Below, in pieces: positions 24,454-34,470 of a stretch of DNA of 64,000 nt. The notes under the pieces were generated by a model. That model did not search any database. It was not told the origin of the DNA and worked only from the letters and a program-made list of their open reading frames with translations. Source of the stretch: Sporosarcina beigongshangi (GTDB lineage Bacteria; Actinomycetota; Actinomycetes; Actinomycetales; Micrococcaceae); assembly GCF_016820535.1 (NCBI RefSeq), contig NZ_JADHDY010000007.1, positions 26,033 to 90,032 of the forward strand. The letters are read 5' to 3'. Position 1 is the stretch's first letter; each line of letters begins with the position of its first letter. The position numbers were made by a program, and so were the translations under genes.

Positions 24454-27195
24454 GTGGCTGCAGGAGACGAGAACTCCCATATCCTCAGCGGGTTGACAAA
24501 CCAGCTGCCTGATCGCGATCCGGAAGAGACTGCCGAATGGCTTGAGTCCCTGGACACGTTGATTCAGGAACGCGGCACCGAGCGTGCCCAGTACATCATG
24601 CGTAGCCTGCTTCAGCGGGCCGGTGCGCAAAGCGTTGGCGTGCCGATGGTCACGACCACTGACTATGTGAACACGATCCCTGTTGACCAGGAACCCGAGT
24701 TCCCGGGCAATGAAGAGATCGAGCGCAAGTACCGTGCCTGGCTTCGCTGGAACGCCGCCGTTTTGGTGCACCGGGCGCAGCGCCCCGACATTGGTGTCGG
24801 TGGGCATATTTCCACCTATGCCGGTGCCGCAACCCTGTACGAGGTGGGTTTCAACCACTTCTTCCGGGGCAAGGACCACGCAGGCGGCGGGGACCAGGTC
24901 TTTTTCCAGGGCCATGCCTCCCCGGGCATGTACGCCCGCGCATTCCTGGAAGGGCGCCTGAGCGAGGAGGACCTGGACGGGTTCCGCCAGGAGAAGTCCA
25001 AGGAAGGCCATGCCCTGTCCTCGTACCCGCATCCGCGCCTGATGCCGGAGTTCTGGGAATTCCCGACCGTGTCGATGGGCATCGGCCCGATGAACGCGAT
25101 CTACCAGGCCCAGTCCAACCGTTACCTGCACAACCGCGGCATCAAGGACACCTCCGACCAGCATGTCTGGGCCTTCTTGGGTGACGGCGAAATGGACGAG
25201 CCCGAATCACGCGGTTTGTTGCAGCTCGCTGCCAACGACAAGCTCGACAACCTCACGTTCGTGGTCAACTGCAACCTCCAGCGCCTCGACGGTCCGGTGC
25301 GCGGCAACGGCAAGATCGTCCAGGAACTCGAAGCATTCTTCCGCGGCGCCGGCTGGAACGTCATCAAGGTCCTCTGGGGCCGGGAATGGGATGACCTGCT
25401 CTCCCGCGACGAGGACGGCGCCCTCGTGGACGTCATGAACACCACCCGCGACGGCGACTACCAGACCTACAAGGCAGAGTCCGGCGGATTCGTCCGCGAG
25501 CACTTCTTCGGGCAGACCCCGCAGACCAAGGAACTCGCCGCGCACCTGAGCGACGACGAGGTCTGGAACCTCAAGCGCGGCGGCCACGACTACCACAAGG
25601 TTTACGCCGCGTACAAGGCTGCGACGGAGTTCAAGGGCAAGCCGACAGTCATCCTGGCCCACACGGTCAAGGGTTACGGCCTGGGAACACACTTCGAGGC
25701 GCGCAACTCCACGCACCAGATGAAGAAGCTCACCCTGCAGGACCTGAAGGACTTCCGCACCCACCTGCGCCTGCCCATCAGCGACGAGGTTCTCGAAGCG
25801 GATCCGTACCGTCCCCCGTACTACCACCCCGGCATGGACACCCCGGAGATCCAGTACATGATGGAACGCCGCGCAGCATTGGGCGGCTCCGTCCCCGAAC
25901 GCCGCTCCAAGCACACCGCCCTGGAACTGCCCGGGGAGAAGACCTACGAAGTCGCCAACCGCGGATCCGGCAAGCAGCAGGCTGCCACGACCATGGCCTT
26001 CGTGCGCCTGCTCAAGGACCTCATGCGGGATCCGAACATCGGCAAGCGGATCGTGCCGATCATCCCGGACGAGGCACGCACCTTCGGCATCGACGCGTTC
26101 TTCCCGACCGCGAAGATCTACAACCCCAACGGACAGAACTACCTCTCCGTGGACCGCGACCTCGTCCTGGCGTACAAGGAATCCATCTCCGGGCAGATCG
26201 TGCACGCCGGCATCAACGAAGCCGGCTCCGTGGCCGCATTCACCGCCGCCGGAACCGCCTACGCCACCCACGGTGAACCGTTGATCCCGATCTACGTGTT
26301 CTACTCCATGTTCGGCTTCCAGCGCACGGGTGATTCGTTCTGGGCCGCCGGAGACCAGATGACCCGCGGCTTCATCATCGGCGCCACGGCCGGACGCACC
26401 ACCCTCACCGGTGAAGGCCTCCAGCACGCCGACGGGCACTCCCCGATCCTGGCCGCCACGAACCCGGCCGTGATCACCTACGACCCGGCCTACGGGTACG
26501 AGATCGGGGCGATCATCAAATCAGGCCTCGAGCGCATGTACGGACCGGACTCCACCGACCCCAACGTCATGTACTACATCACGGTCTACAACGAACCGAT
26601 CATCCAGCCCAAGGCCCCGGAGAACATCGACGTCGAAGGCATCACCAAGGGCATCTACCTGCTCAAGAAGAGTGAAACCGAAGGCCCGCGCACTCAGCTG
26701 CTGGCCTCCGGCGTGTCCGTGCCCTGGGCCCTGGAAGCCCAACAAATCCTCGCCGACGAGTGGGGCGTTGCAGCCGATGTTTGGTCTGTTACTTCATGGA
26801 CCGAACTGCGTCGCGACGCACTCGCTGCTGAAGAAGAGTCCTTCTTGCACCCCGAGAAGGAAGCCCGCGTCCCGTACATCACCGAAAAGATGGCCGGCGC
26901 CCACGGACCCGTGGTCGCCGTGACCGACTACATGAAGGCCGTTCCGGACCAGGTTCGCCAGTTCCTGCCCAACGACTTCGCATCCTTGGGTGCCGATGGC
27001 TTCGGCTTCTCGGACACCCGTGCAGCTGCTCGTCGCTTCTTCAAGATCGACTCCCACTCCGTGGTTGTTCGCACCTTGCAGATGTTGGCAAAGCGTGGCG
27101 AAGTTGATGCCAGCGCCCCGGCGCAGGCGATCGCCAAATACGACCTCCTGAACGTCAACGCCGGCACCACCGGCAACGCCGGAGGCGAAGGCTAA
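24454..27195 (+). CDS. aceE: Pyruvate dehydrogenase E1 component, homodimeric
   Basis: A thiamine-diphosphate enzyme that decarboxylates pyruvate and passes the acetyl group to the lipoyl E2. 913 aa is the normal homodimeric length. The ThDP motif starts at [14 protein letters not shown] and ends near [16 protein letters not shown]; the C-terminal transketolase-like domain has [20 protein letters not shown]-like sequence (residues about 645-665). GTG at 24454 is chosen because GAGAGG lies 6 nt upstream; an in-frame TTG lies two codons earlier. It feeds acetyl-CoA to the fatty-acid genes that follow. Confidence 0.97.
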   Translation: MAAGDENSHILSGLTNQLPDRDPEETAEWLESLDTLIQERGTERAQYIMRSLLQRAGAQSVGVPMVTTTDYVNTIPVDQEPEFPGNEEIERKYRAWLRWNAAVLVHRAQRPDIGVGGHISTYAGAATLYEVGFNHFFRGKDHAGGGDQVFFQGHASPGMYARAFLEGRLSEEDLDGFRQEKSKEGHALSSYPHPRLMPEFWEFPTVSMGIGPMNAIYQAQSNRYLHNRGIKDTSDQHVWAFLGDGEMDEPESRGLLQLAANDKLDNLTFVVNCNLQRLDGPVRGNGKIVQELEAFFRGAGWNVIKVLWGREWDDLLSRDEDGALVDVMNTTRDGDYQTYKAESGGFVREHFFGQTPQTKELAAHLSDDEVWNLKRGGHDYHKVYAAYKAATEFKGKPTVILAHTVKGYGLGTHFEARNSTHQMKKLTLQDLKDFRTHLRLPISDEVLEADPYRPPYYHPGMDTPEIQYMMERRAALGGSVPERRSKHTALELPGEKTYEVANRGSGKQQAATTMAFVRLLKDLMRDPNIGKRIVPIIPDEARTFGIDAFFPTAKIYNPNGQNYLSVDRDLVLAYKESISGQIVHAGINEAGSVAAFTAAGTAYATHGEPLIPIYVFYSMFGFQRTGDSFWAAGDQMTRGFIIGATAGRTTLTGEGLQHADGHSPILAATNPAVITYDPAYGYEIGAIIKSGLERMYGPDSTDPNVMYYITVYNEPIIQPKAPENIDVEGITKGIYLLKKSETEGPRTQLLASGVSVPWALEAQQILADEWGVAADVWSVTSWTELRRDALAAEEESFLHPEKEARVPYITEKMAGAHGPVVAVTDYMKAVPDQVRQFLPNDFASLGADGFGFSDTRAAARRFFKIDSHSVVVRTLQMLAKRGEVDASAPAQAIAKYDLLNVNAGTTGNAGGEG

Positions 27196-27246
27196 GCCCG
27201 CACCACACAACACCAGGCCCCACCCAGGGGCCCAGCAACAACCACA

Positions 27247-27284
27247 GGAAAGGCCCCCAAACACACCGTTTGGGGGCCTTCCCT
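27247..27284 (+). terminator. Terminator of aceE
   Basis: GGAAAGGCCCCCAAAC (27247-27262) pairs with GTTTGGGGGCCTTCC (27268-27282) with one bulged A and a 5-nt loop. It lies 51 bp after the stop. Confidence 0.8.
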
Positions 27285-27533
27285 GTTCGCCCGCGCAACA
27301 GCCACACACAACACCACGGCGGCAGGCGCCCCGTCGGAAGGAAGGGCAGCCTCCGCCGCCGTGCGCCCGGCACCCTTGAACGCCCGCGTCCGCTGTGGAA
27401 GTCCCACAGTTGAACCGGCCACCCCGGTGCACGGCCCGCCGGGACGCCGCACAAGCAGCCGCTGCGGGCACGGCCGGACTTGTCGGGTATACACAAATAC
27501 CACCGGGGCCGCGTTTGCGCCTATCCTCGAGGA
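27285..27533. other. Spacer ahead of the PucR regulator
   Basis: About 250 bp without a supported gene. A TATCCT hexamer at 27522-27527, 6 bp before the ATG, could be the -10 of a leaderless transcript. Nothing else recognised. Confidence 0.4.
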
Positions 27534-28784
27534 ATGGCATCACTGCAGACACCTCCGGCAAAGAGCACCGGGCCCACCAGGTCTCCCGAAACCCTGGCGC
27601 GGCTGCGGGCCAGCATCGGCACCCTCTCCACCATGATGCGCAAGGAACTGGAGGAAACGCTGCCCTGGTACCGGCGGCTCAGTGCGGATGAACGTTCGGC
27701 CCTGGGGCTCGTGGCGCAAAACGGCATCAACGCCTTTGTCTCCTGGTATGAACACCCCTCCTCACCCAGCTGGGTGCTTTCCGACGTCTTCGGCACCGCA
27801 CCGACCGAACTGACCCGCTCCATCAGCCTGCAGCGGGCGCTGCAGCTCATCCGCACCGTGGTCCAGGTGGTCGAGGACCGGGTCCCCGAACTTGCCACGC
27901 CCGGTGAGCAGGTGGCCCTGCGGGAAGCCGTGCTGCGTTACTCGCGCGAGGTGGCATTTGCTGCGGCGGATGTGTACGCACGGGCCGCCGAAAACCGAGG
28001 CGCGTGGGACACCAGGCTGGAGGCGCTGGCGGTGGACGGAATCCTGCGCGGCGAGAACACCGACGCCCTGCAGTCGCGGATTTCCGCCCTTGGCTGGACC
28101 TCACACGGACATTTTACGATCATGGTGGGTCCGGCACCGTCGGAGACCAACGCCTCGTTCCTGGGCAACCTGCGCCGCTCGGCCGCCCGCTTTGCCGAGG
28201 ACGTCATGGTCGGCATCCAGGGCGACCGTCTCATCCTCGTCCTGGGCAACGTGCGCAACCCGGAGTCCGCCCATCCGCGGCTCAGTGAGCTGTTCGCCCC
28301 GGGCCCGGTGGTGTACGGGCCACTGGCCGTCACGCTGGCGGATGCCACGGCCTCGGCCAAGGCCGCCTTCGCAGGGGTGTCCGTGGCACGGGGCTGGTCT
28401 GGTGCACCCCGACCGGTCTCGGCGGAGGACCTGCTGCCGGAGCGGGTGATCGGCGGTGACGACTCCGCGCGCAAGACCCTGTTGGCCAGCATCTACCGTC
28501 CCCTCGTGGCCGCCTCCAACGGCTTGATCGAGACGCTGGGCAGCTACCTCCAGGGCGGCCACTCGCTTGAAGCGGCGGCCCGGGAATTGTTTGTCCACTC
28601 CAACACTGTCCGCTACCGACTCCGCCGCGTCACCGACGTGACGGGGTGGGACCCGCTGATCCCCCGTGAGGCGTTCGTGCTGCAGACCGCGTTGATCGTG
28701 GGCCGCCTTTCCGCACCACGGCAGGGCACCGCCAAGGCCTCGCACGGCAAGCCGTCTTCCACCGTCCCGCCAGCTGCGCCTTGA
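27534..28784 (+). CDS. PucR/CdaR-type regulator, FasR-like activator of fatty-acid synthesis
   Basis: 416 aa with a central GGDEF-like/PucR region and a C-terminal helix-turn-helix (about residues 345-400: HSLEAAARELFVHSNTVRYRLRRVTDVTGWDP) typical of PucR proteins. Its place directly ahead of fabD is that of FasR in Streptomyces and of Rv2242 in mycobacteria; FasR activates the fabD-fabH-acpP-fabF operon. The ATG at 27534 abuts GAGGA with almost no spacing, so start selection may be leaderless. A dyad ahead of fabD is a candidate target. Confidence 0.88.
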   Translation: MASLQTPPAKSTGPTRSPETLARLRASIGTLSTMMRKELEETLPWYRRLSADERSALGLVAQNGINAFVSWYEHPSSPSWVLSDVFGTAPTELTRSISLQRALQLIRTVVQVVEDRVPELATPGEQVALREAVLRYSREVAFAAADVYARAAENRGAWDTRLEALAVDGILRGENTDALQSRISALGWTSHGHFTIMVGPAPSETNASFLGNLRRSAARFAEDVMVGIQGDRLILVLGNVRNPESAHPRLSELFAPGPVVYGPLAVTLADATASAKAAFAGVSVARGWSGAPRPVSAEDLLPERVIGGDDSARKTLLASIYRPLVAASNGLIETLGSYLQGGHSLEAAARELFVHSNTVRYRLRRVTDVTGWDPLIPREAFVLQTALIVGRLSAPRQGTAKASHGKPSSTVPPAAP

Positions 28785-28842
28785 TCCACGCTTCACTTTT
28801 CGTCCGAGGGACACCACCGGCACAGCACGCCCGGCGCGACTA

Positions 28843-28859
28843 TTGTAGACTTCCTACAA
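28843..28859 (+). promoter_or_regulatory. Dyad operator-like site upstream of fabD
   Basis: TTGTAG-ACTTC-CTACAA is a perfect 6-bp inverted repeat with a 5-bp spacer, 68 bp before the fabD start. It is a plausible binding site for the upstream PucR/FasR-like regulator (inference from position). Confidence 0.4.
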
Positions 28860-28927
28860 ATTGTGCTCACGAGCTTGGTGCATGAAAACACCGTGAAAAT
28901 GCCGATAAGTTTGGAAAGCTGGTTAAT

Positions 28928-29872
28928 GTGCTTGCAATAGTCTGCCCGGGTCAGGGCTCCCAATCCCCAGGATTCCTTTCTCCGTGGCTGGAACTGCCCG
29001 GCGTCGCGGAACAACTTGCCTCCCTGAGCGAAGCCGCCGGGATCGACCTGGCCGCCCACGGCACCACGTCCGATGCCGAAACCATCAAGGACACCGCCGT
29101 TGCGCAGCCCCTGATCGTGGCCGCCGGCCTCATCACCGCCGCCGCCCTGCTGGACGGCACGGACCTGCCCCCCGCTTCAACGGTGGTTGCCGGCCACTCC
29201 GTCGGCGAGATCACCGCCGCCGCACTCACCGGGACGCTCTCCAACGCCGACGCCATGGCGTTTGTGCGTGAGCGCGCCAACCGCATGGCCGACGCCGCCG
29301 CCACGACTCCCACGGGCATGGCTGCCGTGGTGGGTGGGGATCCGGAAGAGGTCCTGGCCGCCATCGCCGCCGCAGGGCTCACCCCCGCCAACATGAACTC
29401 CAAGGGCCAGACGGTCGCCGCCGGCACACTGGAGCAGATCGCCGCGCTCGTCGCCGCCCCGCCGGCCAAGGCCCGGGTCATCCCGCTCCAGGTTGCCGGC
29501 GCCTTCCACACCCACCACATGGCCCCGGCCGTCTCCGCACTGGAGGCCCTGGCGCCGTCCCTTGCCCCGCACACCCCCAAGGTGCCGCTGCTCTCCAACT
29601 ACGACGGCGCCGTCGTGCCTTCCGGGGAAGCGGCCCTTGAGTCCCTCATCGCCCAGGTGTCGCGGCCCGTCCGCTGGGACCTGTGCATGGACACCATGTC
29701 AGCCATGGGCGTGGGCGGCCTGGTCGAGCTGGCCCCGGCCGGCACACTGACCGGACTGGCCAAGCGCGGCATGGCCGGCGTGGCCACCGTTGCGGTCAAG
29801 ACCCCCGAAGACCTTCAGGCTGCCCGGGAATTGCTGGCAGCAAACACCTCGCCGGAAGCAGGAACATTGTGA
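28928..29872 (+). CDS. fabD: Malonyl-CoA:ACP malonyltransferase
   Basis: It loads malonyl groups from CoA onto ACP. The 314-aa protein has the N-terminal IVCPGQGSQSPG, catalytic Ser in AGHSVGEITAA and catalytic His in GAFHTHHM. GTG at 28928 follows GGAAAG. It ends in a GTGA overlap with fabH, so the two are translationally coupled. First gene of the FAS II operon. Confidence 0.95.
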   Translation: MLAIVCPGQGSQSPGFLSPWLELPGVAEQLASLSEAAGIDLAAHGTTSDAETIKDTAVAQPLIVAAGLITAAALLDGTDLPPASTVVAGHSVGEITAAALTGTLSNADAMAFVRERANRMADAAATTPTGMAAVVGGDPEEVLAAIAAAGLTPANMNSKGQTVAAGTLEQIAALVAAPPAKARVIPLQVAGAFHTHHMAPAVSALEALAPSLAPHTPKVPLLSNYDGAVVPSGEAALESLIAQVSRPVRWDLCMDTMSAMGVGGLVELAPAGTLTGLAKRGMAGVATVAVKTPEDLQAARELLAANTSPEAGTL

Positions 29873-30930
29873 GCACCCCCACCTTGAAGCAAAACGCCAC
29901 CAAGGCAGGCGCCCGCATTCTGGGCATCGGCGCCTACCGCCCGTCAGTGATTGTCACCAACGAGGACGTTTGCCAGTGGATTGACTCCTCTGACGAGTGG
30001 ATCCAGCAGCGCACGGGCATCATCACCCGCCACCGCGCCCCGAAGGACGTCTCCGTCGTGGACATGGCTGTCGCGGCAGGCACCGAGGCAATCGAGAAGG
30101 CCGGGATTGAGCCGTCCCAGATTGGCGCCGTGCTCGTCTCGACCGTGACGCACCCCTACGCCACGCCGTCGGCCGCTGCCTTGATCGCCGACAAGATCGG
30201 CGCCAACCCGGCACCGGCTTTCGACATCTCCGCCGCCTGCGCCGGATACTGCTACGGCGTGGCCCAGGCCGACGCCCTGGTCCGCTCGGGAACGGCCGAC
30301 TACGTGCTGGTCATCGGCGCCGAGAAGCTCTCCGACGTCATCGACAACCACGAGCGCACCATCTCCTTCCTGCTCGGCGACGGTGCCGGCGCCGTGGTGG
30401 TCGGCCCCTCCGACGAACCCGGCATCAGCCCCTCCGTGTGGGGCTCGGACGGCAGCAAGTGGGACACGATCGGCATGACCCACTCGCAGCTGGACATCCG
30501 CGACTTCAGCCTCCAGGCCATGAAGGGTGACGGCGTCGCCCTCGCCGCGGCCGACGAGGCCCACGCCACCCTGTGGCCCACCCTGCGCCAGGACGGCCAG
30601 ACGGTGTTCCGCTGGGCTGTCTGGGAAATGGCGAAGATGGCCAAGAAGGCCCTCGAGGAGGCCGGCATCACGGCCGCCGATTTGGGCGCCTTTGTGCCGC
30701 ACCAGGCCAACATGCGCATCATCGACGAACTTGCCAAGCAGCTCAAGCTTCCCGAGCACGTGATCATCGGCCGCGACATCGCCGATGCCGGCAACACGTC
30801 GGCGGCATCAATTCCGTTGGCCACTCACCGCCTGCTGGCCGAGAACCCGGAGCTCTCCGGTAAACTTTCGCTTCAGATCGGCTTTGGAGCCGGACTGGTG
30901 TTTGGCGCCCAAGTGGTGCGCCTTCCCTAA
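29869..30930 (+). CDS. fabH: Beta-ketoacyl-ACP synthase III
   Basis: It condenses acetyl- or branched acyl-CoA with malonyl-ACP to start chains. 353 aa with catalytic Cys in DISAACAGYCYG, His in VPHQANMRI and Asn in AGNTSAASIP; acetylation gate residues ERTISFLLGDGAGA are present. GTG at 29869 overlaps the fabD stop by 4 bp (GTGA). In arthrobacters such enzymes use branched starters for anteiso acids (general knowledge). Confidence 0.95.
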   Translation: MSTPTLKQNATKAGARILGIGAYRPSVIVTNEDVCQWIDSSDEWIQQRTGIITRHRAPKDVSVVDMAVAAGTEAIEKAGIEPSQIGAVLVSTVTHPYATPSAAALIADKIGANPAPAFDISAACAGYCYGVAQADALVRSGTADYVLVIGAEKLSDVIDNHERTISFLLGDGAGAVVVGPSDEPGISPSVWGSDGSKWDTIGMTHSQLDIRDFSLQAMKGDGVALAAADEAHATLWPTLRQDGQTVFRWAVWEMAKMAKKALEEAGITAADLGAFVPHQANMRIIDELAKQLKLPEHVIIGRDIADAGNTSAASIPLATHRLLAENPELSGKLSLQIGFGAGLVFGAQVVRLP

Positions 30931-31022
30931 CAAACGTATCTGGCCACAACCGTGGCCCGGTCAACATGCCTGAACAGACCAAACCTGGTCTTGCGCAAAC
31001 ATATATAGAAAAGGAGCCGTCA

Positions 31023-31268
31023 ATGGCTAGCAACGAAGAAATCCTGGCCGGATTGGCCGAAATCGTCAACGAAGAGACCGGCCTGGCCCCCGAGGCTGTT
31101 GAGCTGGACAAGTCCTTCACGGATGACCTGGACATCGACTCCATCTCCATGATGACCATTGTTGTCAACGCCGAAGAGAAGTTCGACGTCAAGATCCCGG
31201 ACGAGGAAGTCAAGAACCTCAAGACCGTCGGCGACGCTGTCAGCTTCATCGCAGGCGCACAGGCATAA
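31023..31268 (+). CDS. acpP: Acyl carrier protein
   Basis: 81 aa, acidic. The phosphopantetheine serine is in DDLDIDSISMM. It carries growing acyl chains for FAS II. ATG at 31023 has AAAAGGAG 7 nt upstream, the strongest ribosome-binding site of the operon, matching a need for high expression. A terminator-like hairpin follows before fabF. Confidence 0.97.
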   Translation: MASNEEILAGLAEIVNEETGLAPEAVELDKSFTDDLDIDSISMMTIVVNAEEKFDVKIPDEEVKNLKTVGDAVSFIAGAQA

Positions 31269-31314
31269 GCCTTCGCTTCTGATGTGCCCGTCCGCCGCGG
31301 TGGACGGGCCCTGG

Positions 31315-31356
31315 TGGTTGGCCGGAAATGCAGGATGCCGGCCAACCACTATTTTT
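31315..31356 (+). terminator. Intrinsic terminator between acpP and fabF
   Basis: TGGTTGGCCGG (31315-31325) pairs perfectly with 31338-31348 and is followed by CTATTTTT. A smaller GCCCGTCC/GGACGGGC hairpin precedes it at about 31286-31309. Partial termination here would make acpP mRNA more abundant than fabF. Confidence 0.8.
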
Positions 31357-31405
31357 CCCTTCACGTTTAGTACCTGCCCACTATTTTTTTGCAGAGAGTT
31401 GAACC

Positions 31406-32668
31406 ATGGCCCGCAAAGTAGTCATCACCGGCTTGGGCGCCACCACGCCCATTGGCGGCGACGTCCCGACCATGTGGAAGAACGCCCTCAAGGGCGTTTC
31501 CGGCGCCCACACCCTCACCGACGATTGGGTGGAGAAGTATGACCTCCCCGTCCACTTCGCCGCCAAGGTCACCACTCCTGCCTCAGAGGTCCTGAGCCGC
31601 GTTGAAGCCAAGCGCATGGACCCCTCAACCCAGTTCGCCGTCGTCGCCGCCCGCGAGGCCTGGAAGGACTCCGGCATTGAAGAGATCGACCACGACCGCC
31701 TTGCCGTGGCCTTCGCCACCGGCATCGGCGGCGTCTGGACGCTCCTGGACGCATGGGACACCCTGCGTGAAAAGGGCCCCCGCCGCGTGCTGCCCATGAC
31801 CGTGCCGATGCTGATGCCCAACGGCCCCGCCGCTGCCGTCAGCCTGGACCTGGGTGCCCGCGCCGGCGCCCACACGCCCGTCTCTGCCTGCGCTTCCGGA
31901 ACCGAGGCGCTGCACATTGCCCTGGAACTGATCCGTTCGGGCAAGGCCGACGTCGTCATGGCCGGCGGCGCCGAGGCTGCCATCCACCCGCTGCCCATGG
32001 CGTCTTTCTCCGCCATGCAGGCGCTGTCAAAGCGCAACGACTCGCCCGAGACGGCGTCACGGCCCTACGACGTGAACCGCGACGGATTCGTCATGGGTGA
32101 AGGTGCCGGCGCGCTGGTCCTCGAGGCCGAAGAGCACGCCCTGGCACGCGGCGCCCGCATCTACGGCGAGCTGGCAGGCACCTCGGTGACCGCCGACGCC
32201 TACCACATCACGGCTCCGGACCCCGAGGGCCTGGGCGCCACCCGCGCCCTCAAGGCCGCGCTGTTTGACGCCCGCGCACTGCCCGAGGACGTCGTCCACG
32301 TCAACGCGCACGCCACGTCGACGCCCGTGGGCGACCGCCCCGAGTACACAGCGCTGAAGGCCGCCCTGGGCGACCATGTCAACAACGTGTGCGTCTCGGC
32401 CACGAAGTCCCAGACCGGCCACCTCCTGGGCGCCTCCGGCGCCGTTGAGTCGGTGATGACCGTCCTGGCCGTGTACCACCGCCTGGCACCGGTCACCATC
32501 AACCTGGAAAACCAGGACCCGGAAATCCCCCTCGATGTGGTCACGGGAACCCCGCGCGAACTGCCCGAGGGCGAGGTCATGGCGTTGAACAACTCCTTCG
32601 GCTTCGGCGGACACAACGCCGTTGTGGCGATCCGCAGCACCGGCCCCAAGGTCGAGCTGCCCAACTAG
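31406..32668 (+). CDS. fabF: Beta-ketoacyl-ACP synthase II
   Basis: Elongating ketosynthase of FAS II. 420 aa with catalytic Cys in VSACASGTEAL, His in VNAHATSTPVGD and the Lys/His pair in SATKSQTGHLLGASG; GFGGHNA is near the C-terminus. ATG at 31406 has GAGAG about 8 nt upstream. It is the last gene of the cluster before the bidirectional terminator. Confidence 0.96.
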   Translation: MARKVVITGLGATTPIGGDVPTMWKNALKGVSGAHTLTDDWVEKYDLPVHFAAKVTTPASEVLSRVEAKRMDPSTQFAVVAAREAWKDSGIEEIDHDRLAVAFATGIGGVWTLLDAWDTLREKGPRRVLPMTVPMLMPNGPAAAVSLDLGARAGAHTPVSACASGTEALHIALELIRSGKADVVMAGGAEAAIHPLPMASFSAMQALSKRNDSPETASRPYDVNRDGFVMGEGAGALVLEAEEHALARGARIYGELAGTSVTADAYHITAPDPEGLGATRALKAALFDARALPEDVVHVNAHATSTPVGDRPEYTALKAALGDHVNNVCVSATKSQTGHLLGASGAVESVMTVLAVYHRLAPVTINLENQDPEIPLDVVTGTPRELPEGEVMALNNSFGFGGHNAVVAIRSTGPKVELPN

Positions 32669-32678
32669 CCACCACAAG

Positions 32679-32750
32679 CAAATGGCCCGCAGCCAGCGGC
32701 GGAGACTTCCGGATGGAGAGTTCTCGCCGCAGGCTGCGGGCCATTTGTTT
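32679..32750. terminator. Bidirectional terminator between fabF and DUF3145
   Basis: CAAATGGCCCGCAGCC (32679-32694) pairs perfectly with 32732-32747; an inner GCGGCGGAGA/TCTCGCCGC stem extends the hairpin, and TTT follows on the plus strand with AAA-derived T on the minus side. It separates convergent genes. Confidence 0.85.
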
Positions 32751-32764
32751 AAGTTCAGGGAGGA

Positions 32765-33268
32765 CTACCCCACGTGGTGGAGCCAGCGCACGTTGGCACC
32801 GGCCGCAGCATGGCGGAACGGTTCCAGCTCCTCGTCCCAGGCCTCACCCAGTGCGAGCGAAAGTTCGTGGTAGACGGCTGCAGGAACGCCCTTGCCCGTT
32901 TCGTAGGCGTAGCGGATCCGATCCTCGGATACCATGATGTTCCCGTGCACGTCCGTCACTGCGTGGAAGATGCCCAGCTCGGGGGTGTGCGACCAGCGTG
33001 AACCATCGACGCCGGCGCTGGGCTCTTCGGTGACTTCATAGCGCACATTGGCCCAGCCGCGGAGGGCGGAAGCCAGCCGTGCACCTGTCCCGGCGGGACC
33101 CCGCCACACGTACTCCGTGCGCAGCACATTGGGCGCCGCGGGCTGTGCAGTCCACTGCAGGTCCGTGCGCTGATCCATCACCCCGGCAATGGATGACTCG
33201 ATATGCGGGCACATGACAGCAGGGGCTGAGTGTACATACAGAACCCCGCGCGTGGTTTCTACCTTCAT
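32765..33268 (-). CDS. DUF3145 family protein
   Basis: 167 aa with the actinobacterial DUF3145 signatures TRGVLYVHSAPAVMCPHIESSIAGVM, LRGWANVRYEVTEEPS, and VSEDRIRYAYE..., ending HAAAGANVRWLHHVG. The function is unknown, but the gene habitually follows the FAS II cluster. ATG at 33268 has GGAGG 5 nt upstream; a longer frame adds four residues. Confidence 0.88.
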   Translation of the reverse strand: MKVETTRGVLYVHSAPAVMCPHIESSIAGVMDQRTDLQWTAQPAAPNVLRTEYVWRGPAGTGARLASALRGWANVRYEVTEEPSAGVDGSRWSHTPELGIFHAVTDVHGNIMVSEDRIRYAYETGKGVPAAVYHELSLALGEAWDEELEPFRHAAAGANVRWLHHVG

Positions 33269-33471
33269 TCCATCCTCCATTGCAGTAGGTGCGTCTTCCC
33301 CAACGACCTTCTCCTGGATGAAATTGTGCAGGCGCGGAACTGTAAAACTGGCCCCCAGTGTCCGGACAAATTGCCCGGCCCCTAGTTTTGTAGCATTAGC
33401 TGACTCTCATTGTGCCGTAGCGCGGCGAATTGCGCCACCGCAACATCCCAAAACCACCGGTATTGGGATGT

Positions 33472-34407
33472 TTATGCACGCGGATGCGCCGAACGGTAAC
33501 CCTCGCGCAGCCGTTCCACCGACACATGGGTGTAGAGCTGGGTCGTGGCCAGCGAGCTGTGCCCGAGGATTTCCTGCACGGCACGCAGGTCCGCCCCACC
33601 GTCCAACAGGTGCGTGGCGGCGGAATGCCTGAGCGTGTGGGGCCCCGTGGCCGAGGTGTCCCCCAGCGAGGCCAGGCCCCTGTCGACGACTGTCCGCACA
33701 GTGCGTTGGTCGATTCGCCCGCCGCGCCGGCCCAGGAACAGCGCGGCACCGCTGTGCGGCTGCACCAGTTTCCCCCGGCCGTGCAACAGCCAGCGCCCCA
33801 CAGCGGCGTCTGCCGGCACTCCGAAAGGCACGGCCCGTTCCTTGTCCCCCTTGCCCAGGACGGTGACGGTGCGGCGTTCGCGGTTGACGTCGTCGATGTC
33901 AAGGCCCGCCAGCTCCCCCACGCGGATCCCGGTGGCATAGAGAAGTTCGACGACGGCCAGGTCCCGCAACGCTGTTGGGTCCAGGTCCCCGGCTGCCGCC
34001 GTCATCGTGTCGAGCAGCCGGCTGAGCTGCTGCTGCTGCAGGACGGCTGGCAGCGTCTTTTCCAGTTTGGGTGCCTTGAGCCTGAGTGCGGGGTCAAGGG
34101 AAATGATGCCTTCCCGCACCGCCCAGGCGGTGAAGTTTCGTGCCACGCTGGCCCGGCGGGCGAGCGTGGCACGGGAGAGCCCTGCGGCGTTTTGTTCGCC
34201 CAGCCAGCGGCGCAACGACGCCAGGTCCAACTGTGACCAGTCGGTGGCGCCGTCGGCAATCATGTGGATGAGCAGGGTGTCCAGGTCGCCGCTGTAGGCA
34301 CGGACGGTGTGCTCGGAGCGGCCGCGTTCGGCGCGCAGGTAGCGTTCATATCCGGTGACGGCACGGGCCAGGGCCGGGGGCAGTGCACTGCGTTCCTCTT
34401 CATCCAC
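33472..34407 (-). CDS. xerC: Tyrosine recombinase XerC
   Basis: 311 aa. SAM-like N-terminal core-binding domain (residues 10-105) and C-terminal catalytic domain with Arg in ATGIRVGELAGL, Lys in VLGKGDKERAVP, HxxR in GPHTLRHSAATHLLD, and LGHSSLATTQLYTH with the nucleophile Tyr. It resolves chromosome dimers at dif together with XerD. The setting (dprA, comM, LCP) is the standard chromosomal one, so this is not a phage integrase. Confidence 0.93.
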   Translation of the reverse strand: MDEEERSALPPALARAVTGYERYLRAERGRSEHTVRAYSGDLDTLLIHMIADGATDWSQLDLASLRRWLGEQNAAGLSRATLARRASVARNFTAWAVREGIISLDPALRLKAPKLEKTLPAVLQQQQLSRLLDTMTAAAGDLDPTALRDLAVVELLYATGIRVGELAGLDIDDVNRERRTVTVLGKGDKERAVPFGVPADAAVGRWLLHGRGKLVQPHSGAALFLGRRGGRIDQRTVRTVVDRGLASLGDTSATGPHTLRHSAATHLLDGGADLRAVQEILGHSSLATTQLYTHVSVERLREGYRSAHPRA

Positions 34408-34470
34408 CCTTCAACTGTGCGTTGCTGGCGGGACGAGGGCAAGCTGCCCCGCCGATCGGATGGCCATTTG

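Noticed and set aside
33472-34407. Tyrosine recombinase as a prophage or island integrase
   Set aside because: The sequence and neighbours (LCP, dprA, comM) are those of housekeeping XerC; no attachment sites or phage genes are adjacent.
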